This document shows positions 32,544-41,564 of a stretch of DNA of 64,000 nt, in pieces; the stretch's first letter is position 1, and every line of letters starts with the position of its first letter. The notes beneath the pieces are model-generated. The model had not been told where the DNA came from and did not search any database. It saw only the letters and a program-made list of their open reading frames with translations. Position numbers and translations under genes: made by a program. The stretch spans positions 124,001 to 188,000 of the forward strand of contig NZ_VCIW01000002.1 in assembly GCF_005765165.1 (NCBI RefSeq), given 5' to 3'. The DNA is from Paenibacillus antri (GTDB lineage Bacteria; Bacillota; Bacilli; Paenibacillales; YIM-B00363).

Positions 32544-33623
32544 ATGATGAGCGGCACGAACAAGCTGAGGCTCGGCGTCATCGGCGCCGGCAATATTGGA
32601 AACGTTCACTTGAAAGAGTTCTCGAAGCTGTCCGACGCATGCGAAATTACGGCGGTGACGGACGTTTATTTGCCGCTCGCGGAAGCGAGGGCGAAGGAAT
32701 ACGGCGTCGGAACGGTAGCGTCGTCGGCCGAGGCGCTCATCGCGAGCAAGGACGTCGACGCGGTCGTGATCGGCGTGCCGAACCAATTTCATGCGCCGCT
32801 GGCGGTGCAAGCGCTCGAGGCCGGCAAGCACGTGCTGCTGGAGAAGCCGATGGCGATCGACGCCGAAGCGGCGCGGACGATCATGCGAGCGGCCGCCGCA
32901 ACGGATCGGACGCTGATGATCGCGCATCAGATGCGGTGGGAATCGGTGCCGATGCAGATCAAGGAGCAGGCGCTCCGCGGCGAGCTCGGGCGCATCTATA
33001 CGGCGAAGACGGGTTGGTACCGCCGGAAGGGCATTCCCGGATGGGGCACGTGGTTTACGCGGATGAACGAGTCCGGCGGCGGGCCGCTCATCGATATCGG
33101 CGTCCATATGTTGGACCTGGCGTTGTACTTGATGGGCAATCCGAAGCCGGTATCGGTCTACGGCTCGACGTACGCGGAATTCGGCCCGAAGAAGAAGGGC
33201 ATCGGCACGTGGGGCAAGCCGAACTGGGACGGCGTATACGACGTGGAGGATCTCGCCACGGCGATGATCAAGATGGAGGACGGTTCTTCCTTGACGCTCG
33301 AAGTGAGCTGGGCGGTCCATATGGATACGGACAGCGCGCCGTTCATCCATCTGATGGGCAGCGAGGGCGGCGCTTCGTATCGCGGGGCCCACGGCAAGCT
33401 GCTCACGGAGAAGTTCGACCGTCCGCTCGAGACGGAGCTGCGGACGCCGGAGGGCGACGAAGGCGCGCGCCAACGGCTCAGCCGCCACTTCCTCGAGTGC
33501 GTGCGCGAAGGCAAGCAGCCGATCAGCTCGGCGATGACCGGCTTCGCGAACAGCCTCATCCTGGACGCGATTTACGAATCTTCTCGCACGGGGAACGAAG
33601 TCAAGTTAAACTGGAATTATTAA
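32544..33623 (+). CDS. Gfo/Idh/MocA-family oxidoreductase 1
   Basis: 359 residues. NAD(P)-dependent sugar or inositol dehydrogenase family. Rossmann motif GVIGAGNIG (GxGxxG at 14-19) and the conserved EKP at 100-102 (VLLEKPMAIDA), whose Lys is catalytic. The substrate-domain signature SGGGPLIDIGVHMLDLALYLMG contains the usual Asp/His pair. It shares many stretches (RRxGIPGxGxWFT, GGGPLID, PxPVSVxGxTYAxF) with the second family member at 35077, so the two are paralogues. First gene of a pair with the sugar isomerase, 19 bases apart. Start ATG 32544, one codon before a second ATG; GGGGGATG upstream. Confidence 0.92.
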   Translation: MMSGTNKLRLGVIGAGNIGNVHLKEFSKLSDACEITAVTDVYLPLAEARAKEYGVGTVASSAEALIASKDVDAVVIGVPNQFHAPLAVQALEAGKHVLLEKPMAIDAEAARTIMRAAAATDRTLMIAHQMRWESVPMQIKEQALRGELGRIYTAKTGWYRRKGIPGWGTWFTRMNESGGGPLIDIGVHMLDLALYLMGNPKPVSVYGSTYAEFGPKKKGIGTWGKPNWDGVYDVEDLATAMIKMEDGSSLTLEVSWAVHMDTDSAPFIHLMGSEGGASYRGAHGKLLTEKFDRPLETELRTPEGDEGARQRLSRHFLECVREGKQPISSAMTGFANSLILDAIYESSRTGNEVKLNWNY

Positions 33624-33642
33624 CGAAGAAGAGGTGTTTTCC

Positions 33643-34488
33643 TTGAATATGAAAATCGGATTGACGCGTGCCGGACTCGGCGACATCGGTTCGGACGAGC
33701 GATTCATCGAGCTGGCGGGCGCTTACGGCTTCCAGACGGTCGACCTTGACGCTGTCGGCTTGGTGACGCGCCACGGCGTCGACGGGGCGCGGGAGTTGCT
33801 TGCGAAGCACGGCGTAGAGGCGAGCTCGATCGGCTTGCCGGTCGAATGGCGGACGACGGACGAAGCGTTCCGGAACGGTCTCGGGAAGCTGCGGGACGCG
33901 GCCGAAGCCGCCGCGGCGATCGGCGTTACGGCATGCTGCACGTACATCCTTCCTTCGACGGATGCGCCGGCCGCTCGCTTCATGGCTCAAGCCGTCCGCA
34001 GGCTGCGCCTCTGCGCGCAGCTGCTCGGCGCGTACGGCATCCGCCTCGGGCTGGAGTACGTCGGCCCGCATCATCTCCGGACCCGGTGGGCGAATCCGTT
34101 CATCTGGACGCAGCAGGAAACGCTGGAACTGGTCGAGACAATTGCGGAACCGAACGTCGGATTGTTGTTGGACTCGTATCACTGGTATACGACCGAATTG
34201 GCGGCAGGCGACATCGCGAAGCTTCAGCCGCATCAGATCGTACACGTACATCTGAACGACGCGCGCGACGTACCGGTATCGGAGGCGCTCGATAACGACC
34301 GCGTCCTGCCGGGCGACGGGGTCATCGACCTCGCGGGCTTCCTGCGCGCGCTGGCGTCGACCGGATACGCCGGCGCGGTCACGCAAGAGGTGCTTACGCA
34401 GTCGCCGCCGACCGACCCGGTCGAGACGCTGCTCGAACGGTCCAAGGCCGGCTTCGACAAGGCGTTCGCCGCGGCGGGGCTGCGGTAG
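33643..34488 (+). CDS. Xylose-isomerase-like TIM-barrel sugar isomerase/epimerase
   Basis: 281 residues. AP-endonuclease-family-2 TIM barrel, as in sugar phosphate isomerase/epimerases and IolE/IolI. Metal-site elements can be placed: LGLEYVGPHH (Glu), GLLLDSYHWY (Asp/His), VHVHLNDARD (His) and a late TQEVL (Glu). It would interconvert sugar acids or keto-sugars, fitting a pathway where the neighbouring Gfo/Idh enzyme oxidises a sugar first. TTG start at 33643, with AGAGGTG 6 bases upstream; ATG at 33649 is the alternative. A perfect terminator follows. Confidence 0.88.
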   Translation: MNMKIGLTRAGLGDIGSDERFIELAGAYGFQTVDLDAVGLVTRHGVDGARELLAKHGVEASSIGLPVEWRTTDEAFRNGLGKLRDAAEAAAAIGVTACCTYILPSTDAPAARFMAQAVRRLRLCAQLLGAYGIRLGLEYVGPHHLRTRWANPFIWTQQETLELVETIAEPNVGLLLDSYHWYTTELAAGDIAKLQPHQIVHVHLNDARDVPVSEALDNDRVLPGDGVIDLAGFLRALASTGYAGAVTQEVLTQSPPTDPVETLLERSKAGFDKAFAAAGLR

Positions 34489-34504
34489 AGCTGTCATACT
34501 TCGT

Positions 34505-34543
34505 ACGCCCGTCATCGGGGCTTCCCGATGGCGGGCGTTTTTG
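34505..34543 (+). terminator. Terminator after the sugar isomerase gene
   Basis: Near-perfect stem ACGCCCG-t-CATCGGG / CCCGATG-g-CGGGCGT followed by TTTTT. Confidence 0.9.
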
Positions 34544-34582
34544 CGTTGCGCCGACGCCCAATCCGCTAACAGAAGACGTATT

Positions 34583-34970
34583 GCACCGTGGCGGTGCAAT
34601 AATTGTAACGGGATGGGGCGGAAAGTGCTGCACGACGGTGCAATCAACGGGGATACAGGTTAGCTCTGGCGCAAAGGGGAGGTGCGGCGCACCGCGGGGG
34701 TGCAATAATTGTAACGAGATGGGGCGGAAAACGCTGCACGACGGTGCAATCGGCTGGGATACAGGTTAGCTCTGGCGCGAAGGGGAGGTGCGGCGCACCG
34801 CGGCGGTGCAATAATTGTAACGTGATGGGGCGGAAAGTGCTGCACAATGGTGCAATCAACGGGGATACAGGTTAGCTCTGGCGCGAAGGGGTGGTGCGGC
34901 GCACCGCGGCGGTGCAAAATTTGTAACGAGATGGGGCGGAAAACGCTGCACGCCGGTGCAGTCGGCGGGA
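34583..34970. repeat. 106-bp tandem repeat array, about 3.7 copies
   Basis: Units begin at 34583, 34689, 34795 and 34901 (the last partial), each exactly 106 bases apart. Every unit holds two short palindromes of the form GCACC-n-GGTGC: GCACCGCGGCGGTGC at its start and TGCACGACGGTGCA near its middle, then a conserved GATACAGGTTAGCTCTGGCG. Copies 1 and 3 share GGAAAGTGCTGCAC and CAATCAACGGGG, copies 2 and 4 share GGAAAACGCTGCAC and TCGGC, so the array is a doubled 212-bp dimer. 106 is not a multiple of three and no ribosome binding site is placed to use it, so it is judged non-coding. It lies between a terminator and the next promoter. Confidence 0.9.
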
Positions 34971-34974
34971 CCCT

Positions 34975-35026
34975 CGAATAAACGAGAAAGATGTATATTG
35001 TTCTCCCGGCGGCTCCGAGTTACGGT
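34975..35026 (+). promoter_or_regulatory. Glycan-locus promoter C (second Gfo/Idh operon)
   Basis: Shared upstream element GAAAGATGTATA abutting -35 TTGTTC (34998-35003), 17-base spacer, -10 TACGGT (35021-35026). The same layout occurs at 39546-39596 and 44593-44643. Confidence 0.65.
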
Positions 35027-35076
35027 GGAGGCTGACAGAATTAAAGGGCCGTCCATCGGCGAGGGAGAGAAAAAGC

Positions 35077-36147
35077 ATGAAAACGAAATTGAAGGCCGGC
35101 ATCGTCGGCGCGGGCAATATATTCAGAACGGCGCATGCGCCGGCGCTGGCGAACCATCCTGAGGTCGAGCTCGTCGCGATCTGCGACCCCGACGCGAATA
35201 AAGCGAAGGCGCGGGCCGAGGAGCTCGGCGTTCCGCTCGCGCACGTATATGCGGATTACCGCGAGCTGCTGCGGAACCATCCGGAGCTCGACTTCGTCGA
35301 CATCGCGACGCCGAACGCGTTCCACAGCGAGATCGCCGTCGCGGCGCTGGACGCGGGACATCACGTCTTCGTCGAGAAGCCGGACGCCGTCGATCCGGCG
35401 CAGGCGGCCGCGATGGCGGAGGCGGCCGAGCGGAGCGGCAAGCTGCTGATGTCGATGCGGAACAACCGTTTCCGTCCGGCGGTGCAATTCCTGAAGAAGC
35501 TGGCGGATCGCGGATACGCCGGTGATATCTACACGGGCCGCTGCGGGTGGACGCGGCGCCGCGGCATTCCGGGCAAGGGCGGATGGTTCACGACGGCCGC
35601 GCTGTCCGGCGGCGGACCGCTCATCGATCTCGGCGTGCACTTCATCGATGTAGCGATCTGGCTGATGGGCGATCCGCGTCCGGTGTCGGTGACCGGGGCG
35701 ACGTACGCGAAGTTCGCGGACGCCGTCATCAGCGATTCGGTCCACAGCGCCTTCGGGGAGAAGAAGGCGGACGGCATCTTCGACGTGGAGGATCTCGCGA
35801 CCGGCTTCATCCGGTTCGACAACGGCGCGACGCTGCAGATCGAGTTCAGCTGGGCGGCGAACGTCGAAGAGGAAGCGAACTTCGTGGAGCTCCGCGGGAC
35901 GAAGGCGGGGCTGCACTATCGACGCGGCGAAGCCAAGGTGTTCACCGAGCTGGAAGGGACGCTCGTGGACGTGATCCCGAAGCTGCCGAAGGACAGCGGC
36001 GGCCATACCGAGCATCTGCATCACTTCGTCGATTGCCTCCAAGGCCGGGCGAAGCCGATCAATACGCCGCAGGACGGGATCGACATGATCCGGATTTTAT
36101 CGGCGCTTTACGAATCGGCGCGAACGGGCGCGGAAGTGAAGCTGTAG
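35077..36147 (+). CDS. Gfo/Idh/MocA-family oxidoreductase 2
   Basis: 356 residues. Rossmann start GIVGAGNIFRTAH, where the third Gly of GxGxxG is replaced by Phe, a variant seen in part of this family. EKP is kept at 100-102 (VFVEKPDAVDP) and the substrate-domain SGGGPLIDLGVHFIDVAIWLMG is almost the same as in the paralogue at 32544. NAD(P)-dependent oxidation of a sugar or sugar acid is expected. RBS GAGGGAGAG. Followed 13 bases later by the SGNH hydrolase gene; the two form an operon under promoter C. Confidence 0.92.
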   Translation: MKTKLKAGIVGAGNIFRTAHAPALANHPEVELVAICDPDANKAKARAEELGVPLAHVYADYRELLRNHPELDFVDIATPNAFHSEIAVAALDAGHHVFVEKPDAVDPAQAAAMAEAAERSGKLLMSMRNNRFRPAVQFLKKLADRGYAGDIYTGRCGWTRRRGIPGKGGWFTTAALSGGGPLIDLGVHFIDVAIWLMGDPRPVSVTGATYAKFADAVISDSVHSAFGEKKADGIFDVEDLATGFIRFDNGATLQIEFSWAANVEEEANFVELRGTKAGLHYRRGEAKVFTELEGTLVDVIPKLPKDSGGHTEHLHHFVDCLQGRAKPINTPQDGIDMIRILSALYESARTGAEVKL

Positions 36148-36160
36148 GAGGGCGGACGGC

Positions 36161-37174
36161 GTGATTCGGAACGGATTGTATTTTCACAACGCGGCGGAGC
36201 TGGACGAGGGCGCGCTGCCGGGGGCGCTGCAGCTGCAGCGATACCCGCGGGCCGCCCGGCATGCGCTCGGCGAGCGGGGCAGATGGGTCGCCGAGGAGGC
36301 GACCGGCTGCGAGCTTCGGTTCGCGACCGACGCGGAGCACGTGCGGGTGACGATCTTCTCGGAGGCGGGCGGGGATATCGCCGTCTATAAGGGCGGACTG
36401 CAGCACTCGCTCCACCGCGCGGAAGCCGGCGTCGTCAAGACGCTCCACTTGGAGCGTCCGGCGAGAATGGACGCCGTCGATCGGGGGCGGCTGCTCGCGT
36501 CGGGCTTCGCGCCGGAGGTGTGGCGCGTCGTCTTCGGACGCTTGCCGGTCGCGCTGCTGCGCGTCCATACGTTCGGGCGCGAGGTCCGGCCGCCGAGAGC
36601 GGACGAGATGCCGACGCTCCGCTGGCTCGCGTACGGCTCCTCGATCACGCACGGGCACGGCGCCTACCCGCACAGCTATATCGACCACGCGGCCCGGCGC
36701 CTCGGCGTCGACGTCCTGAACAAGGGGCTGAGCGGATCGTGCTGGTGCGAGAAGGAAGCGATCGATTTCATCGCTTCTTGCGACGACTGGGACTTCGCGA
36801 CGCTCGAGCTCGGCGTGAATATGCGGGAGCGGTTCGAACCCGAGACGTTCGAGCGACGAGCGCGCTACGCGTTCGAACGTCTCCGCGCGCGCCATCCGAA
36901 GAAGCCGCTGTTCGCGCTCACCGTCTTCCCGAACTTCGCGACGGAGGCCGAGTCGGTCTCGGGAGCGAGGGAAAGAGCGTTCAACGACATCGTGCGCAGG
37001 GAAGTCGATCGGCTGGGCGACGAGCGGCTGGCGCTGATCGAAGGCGGGGACATCGCGGCGGATCTCGGCGATCTTACCTGCGATCTGATTCATCCGGGGA
37101 CGTACGGGAACGTTCGGATGGGCGAGAGGCTGGCCGAACGGATCGGTCGAACGCTCGGTAGGGCAATGCTATAA
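36161..37174 (+). CDS. SGNH/GDSL-family hydrolase, probable carbohydrate esterase
   Basis: 337 residues. The first 150 residues form a beta-sandwich-like domain, the rest an SGNH fold: block I LAYGSSITHG (nucleophile Ser161), block III LELGVNMR (Asn), block V DLIHPGTYG (Asp and His). The two-domain layout recalls carbohydrate esterase family 2 and related deacetylases. No signal peptide, so it would remove acetyl groups from imported oligosaccharides. GTG start with TAGGAGGG 9 bases upstream. Substrate inferred from its locus only. Confidence 0.85.
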   Translation: MIRNGLYFHNAAELDEGALPGALQLQRYPRAARHALGERGRWVAEEATGCELRFATDAEHVRVTIFSEAGGDIAVYKGGLQHSLHRAEAGVVKTLHLERPARMDAVDRGRLLASGFAPEVWRVVFGRLPVALLRVHTFGREVRPPRADEMPTLRWLAYGSSITHGHGAYPHSYIDHAARRLGVDVLNKGLSGSCWCEKEAIDFIASCDDWDFATLELGVNMRERFEPETFERRARYAFERLRARHPKKPLFALTVFPNFATEAESVSGARERAFNDIVRREVDRLGDERLALIEGGDIAADLGDLTCDLIHPGTYGNVRMGERLAERIGRTLGRAML

Positions 37175-37175
37175 T
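37170..37175 (+). promoter_or_regulatory. -10 element before the membrane AraC regulator gene
   Basis: Perfect TATAAT overlapping the end of the SGNH gene, about 58 bases before the TTG at 37233; -35 is poor (TCGAAC at 17 bases). Confidence 0.4.
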
Positions 37176-37232
37176 AGTTAGCGGACGACTTATAAACACG
37201 CGAACGCCGACATCGAGGGAGGGATCGACAAG

Positions 37233-39494
37233 TTGCAGAAGAAATGGCTGTTCCGTCTTATTATGTCTTATATCCCGATCTTCTTCGCGGTCGTCTTCTG
37301 CTTGATGCTGGCGTTCTTCATGGGCTTCGGCGAGCTGCTGCGGAAGCAGTCGCTCAACGCGCATCAGGTGTATTCCGAACAAGTGAGGCACTTGGTCGAT
37401 TCGACGCTGCAAAACATCGACGCGATGGCCAGCAGAGATCTGCTGCTGAATCCGAAGGTCGTCGATTATTTCGACCGAGCGGGGGAGCAATCCCCCTATA
37501 CGTATTACGGGGTTACCGAGGTGTTATTAGGCTTCACGACGACGATGCCGATGGTGGATTCCATCTATTTGTACCGCGAGTCGGACGGCAAGGTGCTCAT
37601 GCAGCACTACGCCTCCGACTTGACGTCGTTCGGGGACCGCCGCTTCATCGAGCAGGGCATGCGCATCGACGGACCGATGATCTGGAGCGGAGCGAGAACG
37701 CTTCGGCTGTTCGAGGGCGACGACCGAACCTCGCAAGTCGTCTCGTTGGTCAAGAAGGTGCCTTATTATTCAGGGGAAAAGGGGCTCATCGTCGTCAACG
37801 TGCGCTCCAGCTCGCTGCAAGCGCTCGTCCGCGAGATGTACGAAAGCGGGGGCGGGGGAACGGCTTGCCTGTACGACGCCGACGGCGTCCCGCTCGCCGG
37901 TCCGGGCTCCGCCTGCGCGAACGGCGCCGCGGCGCATTCCTATTCGTCGACTTCGGCGTATACGGGCTGGGAGCTCCGGATCGGACTGCCGGCGCAGAGC
38001 GCCTTTTCGTTCGTGTCGACCTTCTCGTATATTTGGTTCTGGCTCGGGCTGCTCGCCGTCGCCGCCGGCATCGCGGCCATGACGTATATCAGCCACCGGC
38101 ATTATCGCCCGCTCGAGCAGGTGCTCACCCGCATTCGTTCGTTCGGCGAGGATCGCGACGATCTCGCGTCGAAGGGGGAGCTGAAGGACGAGTTCGCCTT
38201 CATCGATCACGCGTTGGTCAGCCTGATCGAGCAGACGAACCACTTCGAGGAGCGGCAGGCGGAGAGCCTGCTCTACCGGCGTAGCCATCTGTTCAAGGAG
38301 CTGACGGAAGGCACGCGGCCGATGACGAAGGAGGAGCTGAGCCGGGAGCTCGCCGAGCTCGACCTGGAAGGAACGCTCGATCATATGCTCGCGGCCGTCG
38401 TCGAACTGGACGATTACGCCGGCTTCGTCTCGAGCTTCTCGCAGCGGGATCAGTCGCTCTTCAAGTTCACGGTGCGAAGCGTCATCGAGGAAATCGCGGA
38501 GGAGGAGGACGAGCTCGTCCTGACCGAGTGGGTGACGCCGAAGCGGCTCGGCGTCTTGTACCGAATGCCGGGCGGCAGCGGCGAACGGCATATGGCGCTC
38601 AAGGCGAGCCGTATGTCGGAGCGGGCGAGAGCTTGGGTGGAGCGCTACTTGAAGTTCACCGTCACGTTCGGCATCGGCTCGGCCGTCCGGGAACCGTCGG
38701 AAGCGGCGGAGTCGTTCAAGCAGGCGTCTGCGGCGCTGGAGCGGAAAATTTCGCTCGGACCGAATCGCGTCATCGCGTACGATCCCCAGTGGCGCTTGTT
38801 GACCGAGCCGTCCGGCGCGGACATGCTGCTGCAGCAGCTTCGCGAAGCGGCGACCTTGTATCGTCTCGGCAATCCGGATTGGGAGCTGCTGCTGAACCAT
38901 GCGTTCGAAACGATCGCGTCCGGCGTCTATACCCGCGGAGAGGTAACCGGCATGATCCGCCTGTTCAAGTCGCAGCTGAATCGGGAGATGCTGGAGCTGC
39001 AAGCCAATCTTCAGGAAGCGTGGTCCTCCGTCGGGGCCCGAAGGCTGCAGGCCGTTCCGGAGGAGCCCGAGTGGGCGACGCAGACGAAGGACGCGCTGTT
39101 CGACGTGCTGAAGGACGCCGATCGGGAGCTGCGGAAGCTGAGGATGGACCGGCAGAGCTATCATCTGGCCGCCCAGGTGCGGGAGTACATCGCCGCGCAC
39201 TACGCGAACCCGGAGCTGTCGCTCTCCCACGTCAGCGACGCGTTCGAGATGAATCAGAAGACATTAAGCCGGATCTTCAAGGAAGAATTCGGCGAGAAAT
39301 TCGTCGATTACCTCGCGAAGGTACGCGTGGAGCAGGCGAAGCGGCTGCTGACGGAGACGTCGGAACCGATCCAGTCGATCGCCGAGAAAATCGGATATTT
39401 GTATCCGATGTCGTTCATCCGCGTATTCAAGAAGGTCGAAGGCGTGACGCCGGGCGATTACCGGAAGGACGCCGGCGCGAAGCCAACCGAATAG
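37233..39494 (+). CDS. Membrane-anchored AraC-family regulator with extracytoplasmic sensor domain
   Basis: 753 residues. Membrane helix 1 at about 7-30, an extracellular sensing region (about 32-262, likely Cache-like), membrane helix 2 at about 265-287, a HAMP-like stretch, then a cytoplasmic middle domain and a C-terminal AraC double helix-turn-helix (about 650-750: LSHVSDAFEMNQKTLSRIFKEEFGEKFVDYLAKVRVEQAKRLL, IQSIAEKIGYLYPMSFIRVFKKVEG). Such one-component regulators beside LplB/YtcP-type ABC operons in Paenibacillaceae sense a sugar outside and activate the importer genes. It lies just upstream of that operon. TTG start with GGGAGGGA upstream. Confidence 0.9.
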   Translation: MQKKWLFRLIMSYIPIFFAVVFCLMLAFFMGFGELLRKQSLNAHQVYSEQVRHLVDSTLQNIDAMASRDLLLNPKVVDYFDRAGEQSPYTYYGVTEVLLGFTTTMPMVDSIYLYRESDGKVLMQHYASDLTSFGDRRFIEQGMRIDGPMIWSGARTLRLFEGDDRTSQVVSLVKKVPYYSGEKGLIVVNVRSSSLQALVREMYESGGGGTACLYDADGVPLAGPGSACANGAAAHSYSSTSAYTGWELRIGLPAQSAFSFVSTFSYIWFWLGLLAVAAGIAAMTYISHRHYRPLEQVLTRIRSFGEDRDDLASKGELKDEFAFIDHALVSLIEQTNHFEERQAESLLYRRSHLFKELTEGTRPMTKEELSRELAELDLEGTLDHMLAAVVELDDYAGFVSSFSQRDQSLFKFTVRSVIEEIAEEEDELVLTEWVTPKRLGVLYRMPGGSGERHMALKASRMSERARAWVERYLKFTVTFGIGSAVREPSEAAESFKQASAALERKISLGPNRVIAYDPQWRLLTEPSGADMLLQQLREAATLYRLGNPDWELLLNHAFETIASGVYTRGEVTGMIRLFKSQLNREMLELQANLQEAWSSVGARRLQAVPEEPEWATQTKDALFDVLKDADRELRKLRMDRQSYHLAAQVREYIAAHYANPELSLSHVSDAFEMNQKTLSRIFKEEFGEKFVDYLAKVRVEQAKRLLTETSEPIQSIAEKIGYLYPMSFIRVFKKVEGVTPGDYRKDAGAKPTE

Positions 39495-39501
39495 AAGCCG
39501 T

Positions 39502-39543
39502 AACCGCCCCGATGGCTCCGCGCCTCGGGGCGGTTTTCCTTTG
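39502..39543 (+). terminator. Terminator after the membrane AraC regulator gene
   Basis: AACCGCCCCGA / TCGGGGCGGTT perfect 11-bp stem, then TTCCTTT. Confidence 0.85.
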
Positions 39544-39545
39544 GG

Positions 39546-39596
39546 CGTATACAAGAAAGATGAATATTGCCGGAAGCGGCGGCCAGGGGGTACTGT
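39546..39596 (+). promoter_or_regulatory. Glycan-locus promoter A (ABC importer operon)
   Basis: CGTATAC then GAAAGATGAATA abutting -35 TTGCCG (39567-39572), 18-base spacer, -10 TACTGT (39591-39596). Same element as promoters B and C. Confidence 0.65.
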
Positions 39597-39639
39597 GAGA
39601 CCTATCACACATCGACTTCTGCCGAAAGGAGAACGAAAC

Positions 39640-40605
39640 TTGCAACCTAATCACGCAGTCGCTGCAGAAGCGAAGAAGCCCGACTCCGGCGCGAACCGGC
39701 GCCCGTTCTGGCGGAACCGAGCGTTCAGGCAAAATGTTCCGCTATGGACGATGTTTTTGCCGGTCGTCGCTTTCTATCTGATTTTCAAGTACACCCCCAT
39801 GTTCGGCCTGATCATCGCCTTCAAGAACTACACCTTCTACGAGGGCATCCTGGGCAGCCAATGGGTGGGACTGGACAACTTCGACAACCTGTTCACGCAG
39901 GCGCAGTCGGTCCAGATCATTCGGAACACGCTGATGCTTAGCGTCTTGACGGTGTTCGTCGGCTTCCCGTTCCCGATTCTGCTCGCGATTTTGCTCAATG
40001 AAGTGCGCCGGGCTTGGTTCAAGCGAATGATCCAGACGCTCGTATATTTGCCGCACTTCTTCTCCTGGGTCGTCGTCGGCGGCATCGTGGTCACGCTCTT
40101 CTCCCAGAGCGGCATCGTCAACGGGCTGTCGACGCGGCTGTTCGGCGGGGAGCCGTTCGCTTATTTGTACAGCGAATGGGCGTGGATCTCGATCTTCCTC
40201 GGCTCCGGCATCTGGAAGGAAGCGGGCTTCAGCGCCATCATTTATTTGGCCGCGCTGACGGTCATCGAGCCGAGTCTGTACGAGGCGGCCAGCATCGACG
40301 GCGCCGGCAAGTGGCGGCAGATGTGGCACGTGACGTTGCCGGGCCTGAGCTCCACGATCGTCGTCATGCTCATTCTGGCGATGGGGCGCGTCATGGAGGT
40401 CGGCTTCGACCAAGTGTACGTGCTGCAAAACCCGATCGTCTCGAACGTCTCCGAGGTCATCAGCACGTTCATCTACACGGCGGGTCTTCAAGGCGGACAA
40501 TTCAGCTTGACCGCGGCGCTCGGCTTGTTCGAATCGCTCGTCGGCTTCGTCCTCGTCGTGCTGACGAACGCGGTCGCGAAGCGTTTCAACAAACAATTGT
40601 GGTGA
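39640..40605 (+). CDS. Carbohydrate ABC transporter permease (LplB type)
   Basis: 321 residues, six membrane helices. The family start PLWTMFLPVVAFYLIFKYTPMFGLIIAFKNY is typical of LplB/YtcP-partner permeases. The EAA loop that contacts the ATPase is IEPSLYEAASIDGAGKWRQMWHVTLPGL. It forms the channel together with the next gene product; no ATPase gene is present, as is usual for this family, which shares an MsmX-type ATPase encoded elsewhere. TTG start at 39640 with AAAGGAG upstream. First gene of the importer operon. Confidence 0.93.
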   Translation: MQPNHAVAAEAKKPDSGANRRPFWRNRAFRQNVPLWTMFLPVVAFYLIFKYTPMFGLIIAFKNYTFYEGILGSQWVGLDNFDNLFTQAQSVQIIRNTLMLSVLTVFVGFPFPILLAILLNEVRRAWFKRMIQTLVYLPHFFSWVVVGGIVVTLFSQSGIVNGLSTRLFGGEPFAYLYSEWAWISIFLGSGIWKEAGFSAIIYLAALTVIEPSLYEAASIDGAGKWRQMWHVTLPGLSSTIVVMLILAMGRVMEVGFDQVYVLQNPIVSNVSEVISTFIYTAGLQGGQFSLTAALGLFESLVGFVLVVLTNAVAKRFNKQLW

Positions 40606-40620
40606 GAGGAGGAACCTAAC

Positions 40621-41496
40621 GTGCGAAGCGCATTTTCGGAAAAGCTGTTCTACGGATTGAATTACGCGATTCTCGCCGCGGCGGGCCTCTCCTGCCTGCT
40701 GCCGCTGCTGCATCTCGTCTCGTTGTCGCTGAGCGGCAAGACGGCCGTCATGTCCGGCTTCGTCGGCATCTGGCCGATCGACGCGACGTTCGAATCGTAC
40801 GCGCTGTTGTTCCAAGGCACTCCGGTCGTCCGCGCGATGCTCAACAACGTAACGATCACGGCGTTCGGCGTGCTGTACAGCATGATCTTCACGATCCTTG
40901 CCGCCTATCCGCTATCGCGGAAGGTGTTCTTCGGCCGGCGGTACTTGACGCTCGCCATCGTGTTCACGATGCTGTTCCAAGGCGGCCTGATTCCGAGTTA
41001 CCTCGTCGTGAAGCAGCTCGGCCTTATCGATTCGTATTGGGCGCTCTGGCTGCCGGGTCTCGTCAGCACGTTCAATATGCTCATCATGCGAACGTTCTTC
41101 GAAAATATTCCCGAGGAGCTCGACGAGGCGGCGCGGATGGACGGCTGCACCGAATGGCGGCTGCTGCTCCGCATCTATCTTCCGCTGTCGCTGCCGATGC
41201 TTGCGACGATCGGCTTATTTTACGGCGTCAGCTTCTGGAACTCCTTCTTCAACGTCCTGATCTACATGAACAGCCCGGCGAAGTACAACCTTACCGTGCT
41301 CATCCAACAGATGGTGCAGAGTCAGACGATTCTGCAGGAGTTCAACACGATGAGCCAGCTGGAGGAAGTGAACGTCACGCCGGAGGGCATGAAGGCCGCA
41401 GGCATTATGGTCATGATTCTCCCGATGCTGATCGTCTACCCGCTGCTCCAAAAGTATTTCGTGAAGGGGGTGATGATCGGCGCGGTGAAAGGCTGA
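40621..41496 (+). CDS. Carbohydrate ABC transporter permease (YtcP type)
   Basis: 291 residues, six membrane helices, second permease of the importer. EAA loop: IPEELDEAARMDGCTEWRLLLRIYLPLSLP. The C-terminal VKGVMIGAVKG is typical of YtcP proteins. GTG start with GAGGAGGAAC upstream, 15 bases after the LplB-type gene. Confidence 0.93.
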   Translation: MRSAFSEKLFYGLNYAILAAAGLSCLLPLLHLVSLSLSGKTAVMSGFVGIWPIDATFESYALLFQGTPVVRAMLNNVTITAFGVLYSMIFTILAAYPLSRKVFFGRRYLTLAIVFTMLFQGGLIPSYLVVKQLGLIDSYWALWLPGLVSTFNMLIMRTFFENIPEELDEAARMDGCTEWRLLLRIYLPLSLPMLATIGLFYGVSFWNSFFNVLIYMNSPAKYNLTVLIQQMVQSQTILQEFNTMSQLEEVNVTPEGMKAAGIMVMILPMLIVYPLLQKYFVKGVMIGAVKG

Positions 41497-41564
41497 AACA
41501 CCCGTTGATCTTTGCTTTCCGAATGCGAGACAATACACTTATTCTAGGGAGGTCGTTTTTCGAA

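Noticed and set aside
31491-33488. Reading the minus-strand AraC gene as a 665-residue fusion protein
   Set aside because: The extra 354 N-terminal residues are antisense to the Gfo/Idh gene; an ATG with GGAGGA at 32426 starts a normal 311-residue AraC protein.
34583-34970. 106-bp array as a CRISPR or as coding repeats
   Set aside because: Copies are contiguous without variable spacers, no cas genes are near, and the period shifts frame every unit; short open frames through it have no ribosome binding site.
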